This document shows, in pieces, positions 43,167 through 52,804 of a stretch of 64,000 nt of DNA. The notes beneath the pieces are model-generated. The model was not told the DNA's origin. It saw only the letters and a list, made by a program, of their open reading frames with translations, and searched no databases. A program made the position numbers and the translations under genes. How positions within the stretch are numbered: position 1 is the first letter of the stretch; every line of letters starts with the position of its first letter. The stretch covers positions 2,976,001 through 3,040,000 of the forward strand of contig CAVTLA010000001.1 in the NCBI GenBank assembly GCA_963735465.1, read 5' to 3'. Source of the DNA: DASZHJ01 sp963735465 (lineage in GTDB: Bacteria; Pseudomonadota; Alphaproteobacteria; ATCC43930; CGMCC-115725).

Positions 43167-43880
43167 ATGTCACACCCGATCATCGGCCTCACCCTCGATT
43201 CCGAGCCCCCCGGCGGCTACTCGAAGCTGCCCTGGTATGCGCTCCGGGAGAACTATTGCGCCGCCGTGGTACGCGCGGGTGGATTGCCGGTGCTGCTGCC
43301 TCATGAGCCGGAGCAGACCCGGGCCTATCTCGACCTGATCGACGGGCTGGTGGTGACCGGCGGCGCCTTCGACGTCGATCCCACCCTCTTCGGCGCCGGC
43401 GACCGCCACCCCACCGTCACCACCAAGGACCGCCGCACCGCCTTCGAGCTTTCGATGACGCGTCTCGCGCTCGAGGCGGACAAGCCCGTGCTCGGCATCT
43501 GCGGCGGTCAGCAGCTCCTGAACGTGGCGCTGGGCGGCACCCTCATCCAGCACATTCCCGACGAGGTGCCCGGCGCGCTTGCCCATGAGCAGCCCAATCC
43601 CCGCACCGAGCCCGGCCATGTGGTGCACCTCGCCGCGGGCACGCTGCTGCGCCGGATCGCCGGCACCGAGGAACTCGCCGTCAACAGCGCTCATCACCAG
43701 GCGGTGAAGGCGCCGGCGCCGGGAATGGTGGTGGACGCGACGGCGCCGGACGGCGTCATCGAGGGCATCGAGGATCCGCGCCGGCGCTTCTGCATCGGCG
43801 TGCAGTGGCACCCTGAATACGCCATCAGCGAAGCCGACAAGCGTCTCTTCGTCGCCTTCGTCGAGGCGGCGAGCCGCTGA
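43167..43880 (+). CDS. Gamma-glutamyl-gamma-aminobutyrate hydrolase-like class I amidotransferase (peptidase C26)
   Basis: A 237-residue class I glutamine-amidotransferase-like hydrolase. The nucleophile cysteine is in VLGICGGQQLLNVALGG. The Thr/Asp region is GLVVTGGAFDVDPTLFG, and the His/Glu pair is in GVQWHPEYAI, giving a full triad. PuuD-like members release GABA from gamma-glutamyl-GABA in putrescine breakdown. No other puu gene is nearby, so the substrate is inferred from the family only. It lies 8 bp upstream of the pseudouridine synthase gene. Confidence 0.93.
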   Translation: MSHPIIGLTLDSEPPGGYSKLPWYALRENYCAAVVRAGGLPVLLPHEPEQTRAYLDLIDGLVVTGGAFDVDPTLFGAGDRHPTVTTKDRRTAFELSMTRLALEADKPVLGICGGQQLLNVALGGTLIQHIPDEVPGALAHEQPNPRTEPGHVVHLAAGTLLRRIAGTEELAVNSAHHQAVKAPAPGMVVDATAPDGVIEGIEDPRRRFCIGVQWHPEYAISEADKRLFVAFVEAASR

Positions 43881-43888
43881 AACCGTAC

Positions 43889-44656
43889 ATGGACCCCGAG
43901 CCCGCCAAGGGCGAGCGCGTCGCCAAGGCGATGGCGCGCGCCGGCCTCTGCTCGCGCCGGGACGCCGAGCGCTGGATCGCCGAAGGCCGCGTGAGCGTCG
44001 ACGGCACGGTGCTGACGAGCCCCGCCGTGCTGGTGACCGAGGCGAGCGATCTCCGGGTCGACGGCAAGCGGATACCGCAGCGCGAGCCGCCGCGCCTCTG
44101 GCGCTATCACAAGCCCGCCGGCCTCGTGACCACGCACCGCGACGAGAAGAGCCGGCCGACGGTATTCGAGCGCCTGCCGCCGGAGCTGCCGCGGGTGATC
44201 TCGGTGGGCCGCCTCGATCTCACCTCCGAGGGCCTGCTGCTCCTCACCAACGACGGCGGCCTCGCCCGCGCCATGGAGCTTCCGTCCCGCGGCTGGCTCC
44301 GGCGCTATCGCGTGCGGGTGCATGGCGAGGTCGAGCCCGCGCGCCTCGCGGCGCTCGACCGCGGCCTCGTCCTCGACGGCGTCTCCTACGGACCGATCAA
44401 GGCCAGCCTCGAGCGCAAGCAGGGCGCCAACGCCTGGATCGCGGTGGGATTGCGCGAGGGCAAGAACCGCGAGATCCGCAAGGTGATGAGCCATCTGGGT
44501 CTCGACGTGTCGCGCCTCATCCGCATCGCCTACGGACCGTTCCAGCTCGGCCATCTCTCCCGGGGCGCGGTGGAGGAAGTGCCGCGCCGGGTGCTGCGCG
44601 AGCAGCTCGGCGTCGATCTCGCGAAAGGGAAGCCCGATGCGGATCGTCGGCGGTAA
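43889..44656 (+). CDS. rRNA pseudouridine synthase, RsuA/RluB family
   Basis: A 255-residue enzyme with an N-terminal S4 RNA-binding domain (RVAKAMARAGLCSRRDAERWIAEGRVSVDG). The catalytic aspartate lies in VGRLDLTSEGLLLLTNDG. HKPAGLVTTHRD and EGKNREIRKVMSHLGL are further markers. It converts a uridine of rRNA to pseudouridine; the layout is closest to RluB (23S U2605), but the site is not proven. Its end overlaps rsmD by 20 bp, so two rRNA modification genes are coupled. Confidence 0.94.
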   Translation: MDPEPAKGERVAKAMARAGLCSRRDAERWIAEGRVSVDGTVLTSPAVLVTEASDLRVDGKRIPQREPPRLWRYHKPAGLVTTHRDEKSRPTVFERLPPELPRVISVGRLDLTSEGLLLLTNDGGLARAMELPSRGWLRRYRVRVHGEVEPARLAALDRGLVLDGVSYGPIKASLERKQGANAWIAVGLREGKNREIRKVMSHLGLDVSRLIRIAYGPFQLGHLSRGAVEEVPRRVLREQLGVDLAKGKPDADRRR

Positions 44657-45212
44657 GCACCGCGGCCGCAAGCTGGCCGCGCCACCGGGCGACGCGGTGC
44701 GGCCGACCTCAGAGCGCGCGCGGGAAGCGCTCTTCAACATCCTGGCCCACGGCCGCTACGGCGAGCGGCCGGTGTTCGAGGAGGCGCGCGTCCTCGACGT
44801 CTTCGCCGGCACCGGTGCCTTCGGCCTCGAGGCGCTGTCCCGGGGCGCCCGCTTCGCCGCCTTCATCGAGAACGACCGCACGGCGCGGGACGCCCTTGCC
44901 GCCAACATCCGCGCCATCGGCGAGGAGAGCCGCACCCGCCTTCTGACCTCGGACGCGACGCGGCCGCCGCGGTCCGACGGCCTCTACGACCTCGCCTTTC
45001 TCGATCCGCCGTACCGGAGCGATCTCGCCCTTCCCGCCCTCACCGCCCTGGCCGCCGGCGGTTGGCTGGCGGCCCAGGCGCTGGTGATCGTGGAGCTCGC
45101 GGCGCGGAGCCCCTTCGCCCCGCCGGACGGCTTCACGTTCCTGGAGGAGCGCCGCTATGGCGCCGGCCGCCTGGTCTTCCTGCGCTGGGCCGGCAGCGCG
45201 CCGCCCGGCTGA
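44637..45212 (+). CDS. rsmD: 16S rRNA (guanine-966 N2)-methyltransferase
   Basis: A 191-residue class I methyltransferase beginning MRIVGGKHRGRKLAAP, followed by VRPTSERAREALFNIL. SAM motif I is VLDVFAGTGAFGLEALSRGA, and the catalytic motif IV is FLDPPYRSD. It methylates G966 in 16S rRNA during 30S assembly. ATG 44637 lies within the end of the pseudouridine synthase gene. Confidence 0.96.
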   Translation: MRIVGGKHRGRKLAAPPGDAVRPTSERAREALFNILAHGRYGERPVFEEARVLDVFAGTGAFGLEALSRGARFAAFIENDRTARDALAANIRAIGEESRTRLLTSDATRPPRSDGLYDLAFLDPPYRSDLALPALTALAAGGWLAAQALVIVELAARSPFAPPDGFTFLEERRYGAGRLVFLRWAGSAPPG

Positions 45213-45355
45213 TCTTCACAATCCTTGGGCGCCGTACCCGCTCCGCAAAAAAGTGCGAGAGGCCGGGGATTGGACTCGAGACCTGCTGCCTATGACCGTA
45301 TGTCCGCCAGATCTTGGAGGAGATCGGGGCGGTCGTGTGCGTCAGGGGATCACAC

Positions 45356-47068
45356 ATGGCGACGAGAAAACCGAGCCTGGGCTCGGAGCGGACCGTTCTC
45401 AGCGACGCACTGCGCCATCAGCAGTCCGGCCAGACCAGGAAAGCGGCGGCTCTCTACGAGCGCCTGCTGGCGGGTAATCCCAACCATCCCCAGGCACTGC
45501 TCCTCCTGGGCGTATTACGGTCCGAGGCCGCCGATCTCGACGGTGCCGAGACCCTGTTCCGCCGCCGCCTCGCCGATGCCCCCACGGACGGCTTCACCCT
45601 GCACAATCTCGCCAAGCTGTACCAGCGCCGCGGCGACGATGCGGGGGCGATCGAGCTGTTCCGAAAGGCTGCGGCGGGCGCCAGCTTCGCGCCGACCTTC
45701 AACGACCTTGGCGTCTCGCTCCATCGCACTGGCAGCCTCGCCGACGCGCTCGTGGCCTTCGACCGCGCGATCGCCCTCGATCCCACCTATGTCATGGCGC
45801 ATTCCAATCGGGGCCTGGTGCTCGCCGATCTCGACCGTCCCCGGGAGGCCGCCGCCGCCTTCCGAAAGGTGATCGAGCTGGCGCCGCAGTCGGCGGAAGC
45901 CTGGTGCCATCTCGGCACCGCCTGTCACAAATCCGGCGACCTCGAGGGCGCCGAGGCCGCCTGCCGCCGCGCCCTCGGTTTCGACCCCGACCACATCGAC
46001 GCCTATCTGCAGCTCGCGCTCACCATGGACCGGCTGCATCGCCCGGAGGAGGCCGAGAATTTCGGCACCGAATGGGCGCGCCGGCAGCGCGTCGTCACCA
46101 AGCCCTGCATATCCCGCAAGCCGGATGCCCGCATCCTGGTCGTCGCGGGATCGCGCATGTGCAACGTGCCGACCGAGTTCCTGCTCAGCAACCGGCGCTT
46201 CGAGACCACGACGGTGCATCTGCTGCCGCCGGGATCCGCCACGGCGGAGGAGATCGCGGCGCTGCGGCGGCTGCCGGAGTTCGACGTCGCCTTCAACGCC
46301 ATCGGCGAGGTGGACCGCGGCGAGATCTTCTTTCCCGAGGCCCGGGAGTTCTGCGCCGGCCTGACGTGCCCGTTGCTCAATCCGCCCGACGAGATGGCGC
46401 GCACGCGGCGCGACCGGGTGGCGGAGCTGTTCGCCGGCATCCCCAACCTCATCATCCCCGACACGCGCCGGGTGCAGCGCGCCGAGCTCGAGGGGCTTGC
46501 CGGGCAGACGGACTGGCCGGAGACGCTCCTGGTGCGGCCGATCGGCGCCCACGGCGGCGACGACCTCGTGCGCATCAGCGCCGCCGCGGACCTCGCCGCC
46601 TATCTCGACGTCGTCCAGGCCGAGCAGCATTACCTCACGCGCTATCACGAATATCGCAGTCCCGACGGCCACTATCGGAAATACCGTTTCGTCTTCGTCG
46701 ACCGCGAGGCCTTCTCCTATCACCTGGCGGTCGCCGACGACTGGCTGGTGCATTACTGGCGCGCCGACATGACCCGCGCGGCCTGGATGCGGGCGGAGGA
46801 GGAAGCCTTCCTCGCCAACTATGAGCAGGCCTTTCCCGGCGCGCTGGCGGCGACCATCCGTGAGATCGGCCGGCGCCTCGATCTCGACTACGGCGGCATC
46901 GACTGTGCTTTGGCTCCGGACGGCCGCGTCCTGCTGTTCGAGGCCAACGCCACCATGCTGGTGCATCTCGCCGACCGGCACGCGGATTTCGCCTACAAGG
47001 CGGCCCACGTCCCCCGCATCTTCGACGCCATGGCCGCGATGATCGCGCGGCGGATCGGGAAGAGCTGA
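45356..47068 (+). CDS. TPR-repeat protein with C-terminal ATP-grasp-like domain
   Basis: The 570-residue protein joins about six TPR repeats (residues 15-245; for example AAALYERLLAGNPNHPQALLLLGVL and ALVAFDRAIALDPTYVMAHSNRG) to a roughly 320-residue domain. That domain has ATP-grasp features: ILVVAGSRMCNVPTEFLL, PIGAHGGDDLVRI, YRKYRFVFVDREAFSYHLAV, and metal-ligand strands GGIDCALAPDGRVLLFEANATM. ATP-grasp enzymes ligate carboxylates to amines or thiols; the TPR part would recruit a partner. The substrate is unknown. ATG 45356 follows AGGGG at 9 nt. It stands alone between rsmD and the convergent mutL. Confidence 0.82.
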   Translation: MATRKPSLGSERTVLSDALRHQQSGQTRKAAALYERLLAGNPNHPQALLLLGVLRSEAADLDGAETLFRRRLADAPTDGFTLHNLAKLYQRRGDDAGAIELFRKAAAGASFAPTFNDLGVSLHRTGSLADALVAFDRAIALDPTYVMAHSNRGLVLADLDRPREAAAAFRKVIELAPQSAEAWCHLGTACHKSGDLEGAEAACRRALGFDPDHIDAYLQLALTMDRLHRPEEAENFGTEWARRQRVVTKPCISRKPDARILVVAGSRMCNVPTEFLLSNRRFETTTVHLLPPGSATAEEIAALRRLPEFDVAFNAIGEVDRGEIFFPEAREFCAGLTCPLLNPPDEMARTRRDRVAELFAGIPNLIIPDTRRVQRAELEGLAGQTDWPETLLVRPIGAHGGDDLVRISAAADLAAYLDVVQAEQHYLTRYHEYRSPDGHYRKYRFVFVDREAFSYHLAVADDWLVHYWRADMTRAAWMRAEEEAFLANYEQAFPGALAATIREIGRRLDLDYGGIDCALAPDGRVLLFEANATMLVHLADRHADFAYKAAHVPRIFDAMAAMIARRIGKS

Positions 47069-47074
47069 GCGGTC

Positions 47075-48903
47075 CTACCGCCGCCCGAACAGCTTTTCGA
47101 TGTCGGCGAGCTTCAGCTCGACGTAGGTGGGGCGGCCGTGGTTGCACTGGCCGCTGTGGGGCGTGGCTTCCATCTGGCGCAGCAGCGCGTTCATCTCCGG
47201 CTGGGTGAGCCGCCGTCCGGCGCGCACGCTGCCATGGCAGGCGAGCGTGCCGCAGAACTCCTCAAGCTGCTCCTTGAGGGAGAAAGCATCGCCCATCTCC
47301 GCCAGCTCGTCGGCGAGATCCCGCACCAGGCCCTGAACGTTGAGCTCGGCCAGGAGCGCCGGCGTCTCCCGCACCAGCACCGCGCCGGTGCCGAAAGCCT
47401 CCAGCACCAGCCCGAGCTCGGCCAGCTCGCCGGCGCGCGCGGCGAGCCGCGCCACGGCCGGCTCCTCCAGCTCCACCACCTCGGGGATCAATAAAAGCTG
47501 TCTCGCCACGCCGGTCGCCGCCATCGATTCCTTCATGCGCTCGTAGACCAGGCGCTCGTGGGCCGCGTGCTGATCGACGATGACAAGACCGTCGCCGGTC
47601 TCGGCGACGATATAGGTCTCATGCAGCTGCGCGCGCGCGGCGCCGAGAGGAAAGCGCTGTGATGCATCCGTTTGCGCCGCCGTCGCGGTGTCGGTCGCGC
47701 GCGCCTCCGGCCGGTCGAAGCCCGCGGCGGCGTCGCGATCGAGGGGCGCCTGGAAGTCGGCGGCGGCCTCGTAGAGCGCCGGCTCCCGCGTGCCCGCCGG
47801 CAGGGAATAGAAACCGTCGAAGGATCGCGGCAAGCCGCCGGGCCGGAACGACGCCATCGTCGTCTCCGCTACCGTGGTGGAGGCGCGGTGGCCGGCGGCG
47901 GTGAGCGCCCGCCTGAGAGCGCCCACGATCAGGCCGCGCACCAGCCCCGCATCGCGGAAGCGCACTTCCGCCTTGGCGGGATGCACATTGACGTCGACCT
48001 CGCTCGCCGGCAGGTCCAGGAACAGCACCACCATGGGATGGCGGTCGCGCGCCAGGAAATCCTGATAGGCGCCGCGCACCGCGCCCAGCAGCAGCTTGTC
48101 CCGCACCGGACGGCCGTTGACGAAGAGGTACTGATCCCGCGACGTGGCGCGGCCCAAGGTCGGGAGGCCGATGAGGCCGGTGAGCCGGACGGATTCCCGC
48201 ACCGCGTCCACTGGCAGGGCGTTGTCGGCGAAGCTGCGCCCGAGCACCGCCGCCAGCCGCTCCCGCCGCGCGCTCTGCCCGTCCGGGCTCGCGAGATCGG
48301 CGCCGACCGCCGGCAGACGCAGGAGCGCGCGCCCCTCGTCCACCAGCACCGTGAAGGTGATCTCCGGATGCGCCATGGCCAGGCGCTCCACCACGTCCAC
48401 CGCCTGGTCGCGCTCGGCGCGGGGTGTCTTCAGGAACTTGAGCCGCGCCGGCGTCGCGTAGAAGAGATCGCGCACCTCGACCTTGGTGCCGAGGGGATGC
48501 GCGGCCGGCCGCACGACGGATTTCGCGCCGGCATCCACGGTGACCGACCAGGCGTCGGAAGCGTCGCGCCCGCGGCTGGTGAGGGTGAGCCGGCTCACCG
48601 CGCCGATCGACGGCAGCGCTTCGCCGCGGAACCCCAGCCAGCGGATGTCGAGGAGATCGTCATCGGGGAGCTTGGAGGTGCAGTGGCGCTCCACCGCCAG
48701 GGTCAGCTCCTCGGCGCTCATGCCGGCGCCGTCGTCGCTGACCGCGATGAGGCTCTGGCCGCCGTCGTGCAGCACCACTTCGATGCGCCGCGCGCCGGCG
48801 TCGATGGCGTTCTCGACCAGTTCCTTGGTGGCCGCCGCCGGCCGCTCCACCACCTCGCCCGCGGCGATGCGGTTGACCAGGACGGGCGGCAATTGTCGGA
48901 GCG

Positions 48904-48907
<4 letters not shown>
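47075..48907 (-). CDS. mutL: DNA mismatch repair protein MutL
   Basis: A 610-residue MutL: N-terminal GHKL ATPase with VNRIAAGEVVERPAAATKELVENAIDAG, DDGAGMSAEEL and GFRGEALPSIGAVSRL. The transducer part has NGRPVRDKLL and DVNVHPAKAEVRF. The C-terminal dimerisation domain has DQHAAHERLVYERMK and the tail MEATPHSGQCNHGRPTY. The C-terminal cysteine/histidine motifs and the alphaproteobacterial type suggest latent endonuclease function, as in organisms without MutH. Its start overlaps the pgi stop. Confidence 0.97.
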
Positions 48908-50217
<1,310 letters not shown>

Positions 50218-50301
50218 GAGGAGACCGTGTCGAGGGAGGAAGGCGCGGCCAATAACGCCTTGCGCCGCGAAAAAACTCAATAGGCGCCGGAGATAGGCAA
50301 C

Positions 50302-51240
50302 TCAGGCCGGCTGGCGACGCATGAATCCCTGGGCCGCGATGCCCGCGAGCTGGCGCAGGCTGAGGGCGTTGAGCGGGAATTCCAGCACCACGTGCATCAG
50401 GCTCAGGCTCAGCAACACCGTGAAGCCGAGCGCGTAATCGTAGAAATAGAGGCCGGTGGCGGCGACGCCGAGAACTGAGACGGCGGCGAGACGCCAGCCG
50501 GGCACGCGGCGCCAGCCGATCACGTCGGCCTTAATGAACCAGTTGACGTAGTGGTAGGTGTAGACGAAGGACAAGAGGCCGGTGAGGCGGGAGTCGAACT
50601 GCACGCCGGGCAAATGCAGCACCTGCGCCAGGGCCGGCGGCACGCCGCCGAAGAAACGCCAGCCCAGCATCGCCAGTGCCGGCACGACCGGCTGCGGCGG
50701 CGGCGGCACGGCGAGGATCAGCGCGAGGGCGGCGAGGTAGGCCAGCACCAGCATCGCCTGCGTCCAGCTCCCGGCCCGGTGAGCGCCCACCATCATGAAG
50801 ACGAGAGTGAAGATCGAGACGTGAATGAGCGTCGGCAGCAGCACGGCTGTCAGTGCGATGAACGTCGACTGGCTCGCCAGCGCCAGGGTGAAGCCGCCCA
50901 CCAGAGCCAGCATCAGGACGCGCTGGGCCAGCGTCACCCGCGCCACCGCCAGGGCCCCCGCCACGAAGGCTGTCCAGATCAGCAGCCCCGACACCGGGAC
51001 CGATGGCACCGCCACCGCCGCTACCGTCAGCACCACCATCAAGGCGACGAACGCGAAGGCCAGCCGCGGCGAGGTCGCCGCCAGAAAATATTTCCGGTCG
51101 TGCAGCCAGGAAATTTCCGTGAGGTAGTGCACCGGCCCGAGGATGGCGTAGGAGAGCAGCAGCAGCTCGAACGGCAGCACATAGGCCACCGCCAGCGCCA
51201 GCAGCATCAGGCCGAGATGGATGACATCGGCGCGCGGCAT
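50302..51240 (-). CDS. Polytopic membrane protein with conserved-looking histidines, unknown function
   Basis: A 312-residue protein with about eight to nine membrane helices. I cannot name the family. Histidines sit in or at the ends of helices: GPVHYLTEISWLHDRKYF, PTLIHVSIFTLVFMMVGAHR, FVYTYHYVNWFIK and LMHVVLEFPLN. Membrane-embedded His clusters occur in di-iron enzymes and in Brp/Blh-like carotenoid-cleaving proteins, so a metal enzyme is possible but unproven. ATG 51240 is favoured over a longer frame starting at 51300. It is downstream of the hairpin repeat at 51331. Confidence 0.7.
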   Translation of the reverse strand: MPRADVIHLGLMLLALAVAYVLPFELLLLSYAILGPVHYLTEISWLHDRKYFLAATSPRLAFAFVALMVVLTVAAVAVPSVPVSGLLIWTAFVAGALAVARVTLAQRVLMLALVGGFTLALASQSTFIALTAVLLPTLIHVSIFTLVFMMVGAHRAGSWTQAMLVLAYLAALALILAVPPPPQPVVPALAMLGWRFFGGVPPALAQVLHLPGVQFDSRLTGLLSFVYTYHYVNWFIKADVIGWRRVPGWRLAAVSVLGVAATGLYFYDYALGFTVLLSLSLMHVVLEFPLNALSLRQLAGIAAQGFMRRQPA

Positions 51241-51330
51241 CGCTTGCTCTCGGAGTGCGCGGGACGAGACGAGGATAGGAGGTGCCCGCCGAAGGTGCAA
51301 GTTGCCGCGGCGCTCGGTGACCCGTGCCGT

Positions 51331-51437
51331 GCGTCCTTCGACGCGCTCGCTCCGCTCGCTTGCTCAGGATGAGGAGATTTTCTTCGTGCGACTCCGATCC
51401 TCCTCATCCTGAGCAAGCGAAGCGCGTCGAAGGACGC
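51331..51437. repeat. Inverted repeat, GCGTCCTTCGAC family
   Basis: The left arm (51331-51375) begins GCGTCCTTCGACGCGCT and ends TTGCTCAGGATGAGGA. The right arm (51401-51437) is its reverse complement, TCCTCATCCTGAGCAAGC through GAAGGACGC. Together they form a long hairpin between the M16 and membrane-protein genes. A second partial copy is at 63916-63956. CGTCCTTCGAG...CTCAGGATGAGG elements are a common intergenic repeat in alphaproteobacteria. Confidence 0.85.
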
Positions 51438-51457
51438 GCTGATCGGACCAGCTCTCA

Positions 51458-52804
51458 TCACCCGCCGTCGGGCTCGACCTCCGTGGCGCCGGGCAGATTC
51501 TTGGGCGCGCCCACCACCACGATGCGGAGCTTCTCGGGATCGAGAAGGCGGCGCGCGACGCGCTGCACGTCCTGGCGCGTCACCTTGCCCAGGAGCGCCG
51601 AGCGCCGGTCGAGATAGTCGATGCCGAGCCCGTCCTCCTGCATCGTCACCAGCAGCCCGGCGACGCGGCCGGTGGAATCGAGGCTGATCGGAAAGGAGCC
51701 GATCAGATATCGTTTCGCCGCCGCCACCTCCGCGTCGGTCGGGCCCTCGTCGCGATAGCGTTTCCACTCCGCTCGCAGCACCGACAGCGTCTCCTCCACG
51801 CGGTCGTTGCGGGTGGCGACGCCGCCCAGGATGACCCCGGCATGGCGCATCGGGACCACGCTCGCGGCGACACCGTAGGCCAGTCCCCGCTTCTCCCGGA
51901 TCTCCCGGGAGAGCCGCGAGGTGACGCCGCCGCCGGCGAGGATCTCGTTCATCACGGCCGCCGCGTACCAGTCGGGATCGCCGCGCTCGATGCCGCGCTC
52001 GCCGAAGGTGACGACGCTCTGGGGAATAGGCTTCCGCACCAGGAGGAGCGCGCCCTGATCCGTCACCGCGGCTTCCGGCGTGGCGCCCGCCGCCGCCTTT
52101 TCCGGCAGGGCGCCGAAGGTCTTGTCCAGGAGCGACTTCAGCTTGTCCGGCGTGATGTCGCCGACGACGCCGATCACCAGGCGGTCGCGGCCGAAGCGCT
52201 CGGCGGCGAAGCGGCGGAGATCGGCCACGTCGATCTTCGCCACCGACGCCACGGTTCCCTTTACCCGGCGGCCATAGGGGTGATCGGGAAACGCGCTCTG
52301 CCACCAGAGACGGCCGGCGATGCTGCGCGGCTCCTCCGCCTCCTGGCGGAGCGCGGCGGTGAGCTGGCTCTTGACGCGCTCCACCGCCGGCGCGTCGAAG
52401 CGCGGGCTCGTCAGCGCCAGGCGCAGCAGATCGAAAGCGGCATCCGCGTTCTCTGTCAGAGTGCGCATCGAGCCGCCGACGGAATCCGAGCCGGCGCTGA
52501 ATTCCAGGCGGATCGCCAGATCCTCGAGGCGCGCCTTGTAGGCGCTGCTGTCGAGATCCCCGGCGCCCTCGTCGAGGAGATCCATCGCGAGGTTGGCGAC
52601 GCCCGGCTCGTCCGCCGGATCGAGGGTGCTGCCGTTCTCGAAGGCGAATTCGAGAGCGATCACCGGCAGGCTGTGGTCCTCCACCAGCCAGGCCTCGACG
52701 CCGCTGGCACCGGTGACGCGGGCGATCTGCACCGCGGCGGCCGGATGGGACTGGCAGAGCGCCGCCGCGAAAACAGCCGCCGCCAGCAGCAGGCCCCGCC
52801 TCAT
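51458..52804 (-). CDS. M16 peptidase-like protein lacking the zinc motif
   Basis: A 448-residue exported protein (signal LLLAAAVFAAALCQSHPAAA) with the M16 fold: ALEFAFENGSTLDPADEPGVANLAMDLLDEGAGD where HxxEH would be, and the R/Y block GGVTSRLSREIREKRGLAYG. The zinc ligands are missing, but the substrate-binding R/Y element remains. That is the pattern of the inactive partner in heterodimeric M16 peptidases. It is coupled (ATGA) to the catalytic subunit just upstream. Confidence 0.93.
   Translation of the reverse strand: MRRGLLLAAAVFAAALCQSHPAAAVQIARVTGASGVEAWLVEDHSLPVIALEFAFENGSTLDPADEPGVANLAMDLLDEGAGDLDSSAYKARLEDLAIRLEFSAGSDSVGGSMRTLTENADAAFDLLRLALTSPRFDAPAVERVKSQLTAALRQEAEEPRSIAGRLWWQSAFPDHPYGRRVKGTVASVAKIDVADLRRFAAERFGRDRLVIGVVGDITPDKLKSLLDKTFGALPEKAAAGATPEAAVTDQGALLLVRKPIPQSVVTFGERGIERGDPDWYAAAVMNEILAGGGVTSRLSREIREKRGLAYGVAASVVPMRHAGVILGGVATRNDRVEETLSVLRAEWKRYRDEGPTDAEVAAAKRYLIGSFPISLDSTGRVAGLLVTMQEDGLGIDYLDRRSALLGKVTRQDVQRVARRLLDPEKLRIVVVGAPKNLPGATEVEPDGG

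Noticed and set aside
45213..45355. A tRNA-like stretch (GGGATTGGACTCGAGACCTGCTGCCTATGA) after rsmD
   Set aside because: Read on the minus strand it recalls a T-arm and anticodon arm, but no paired acceptor, T or D stems could be formed. I treat it as ordinary intergenic sequence.
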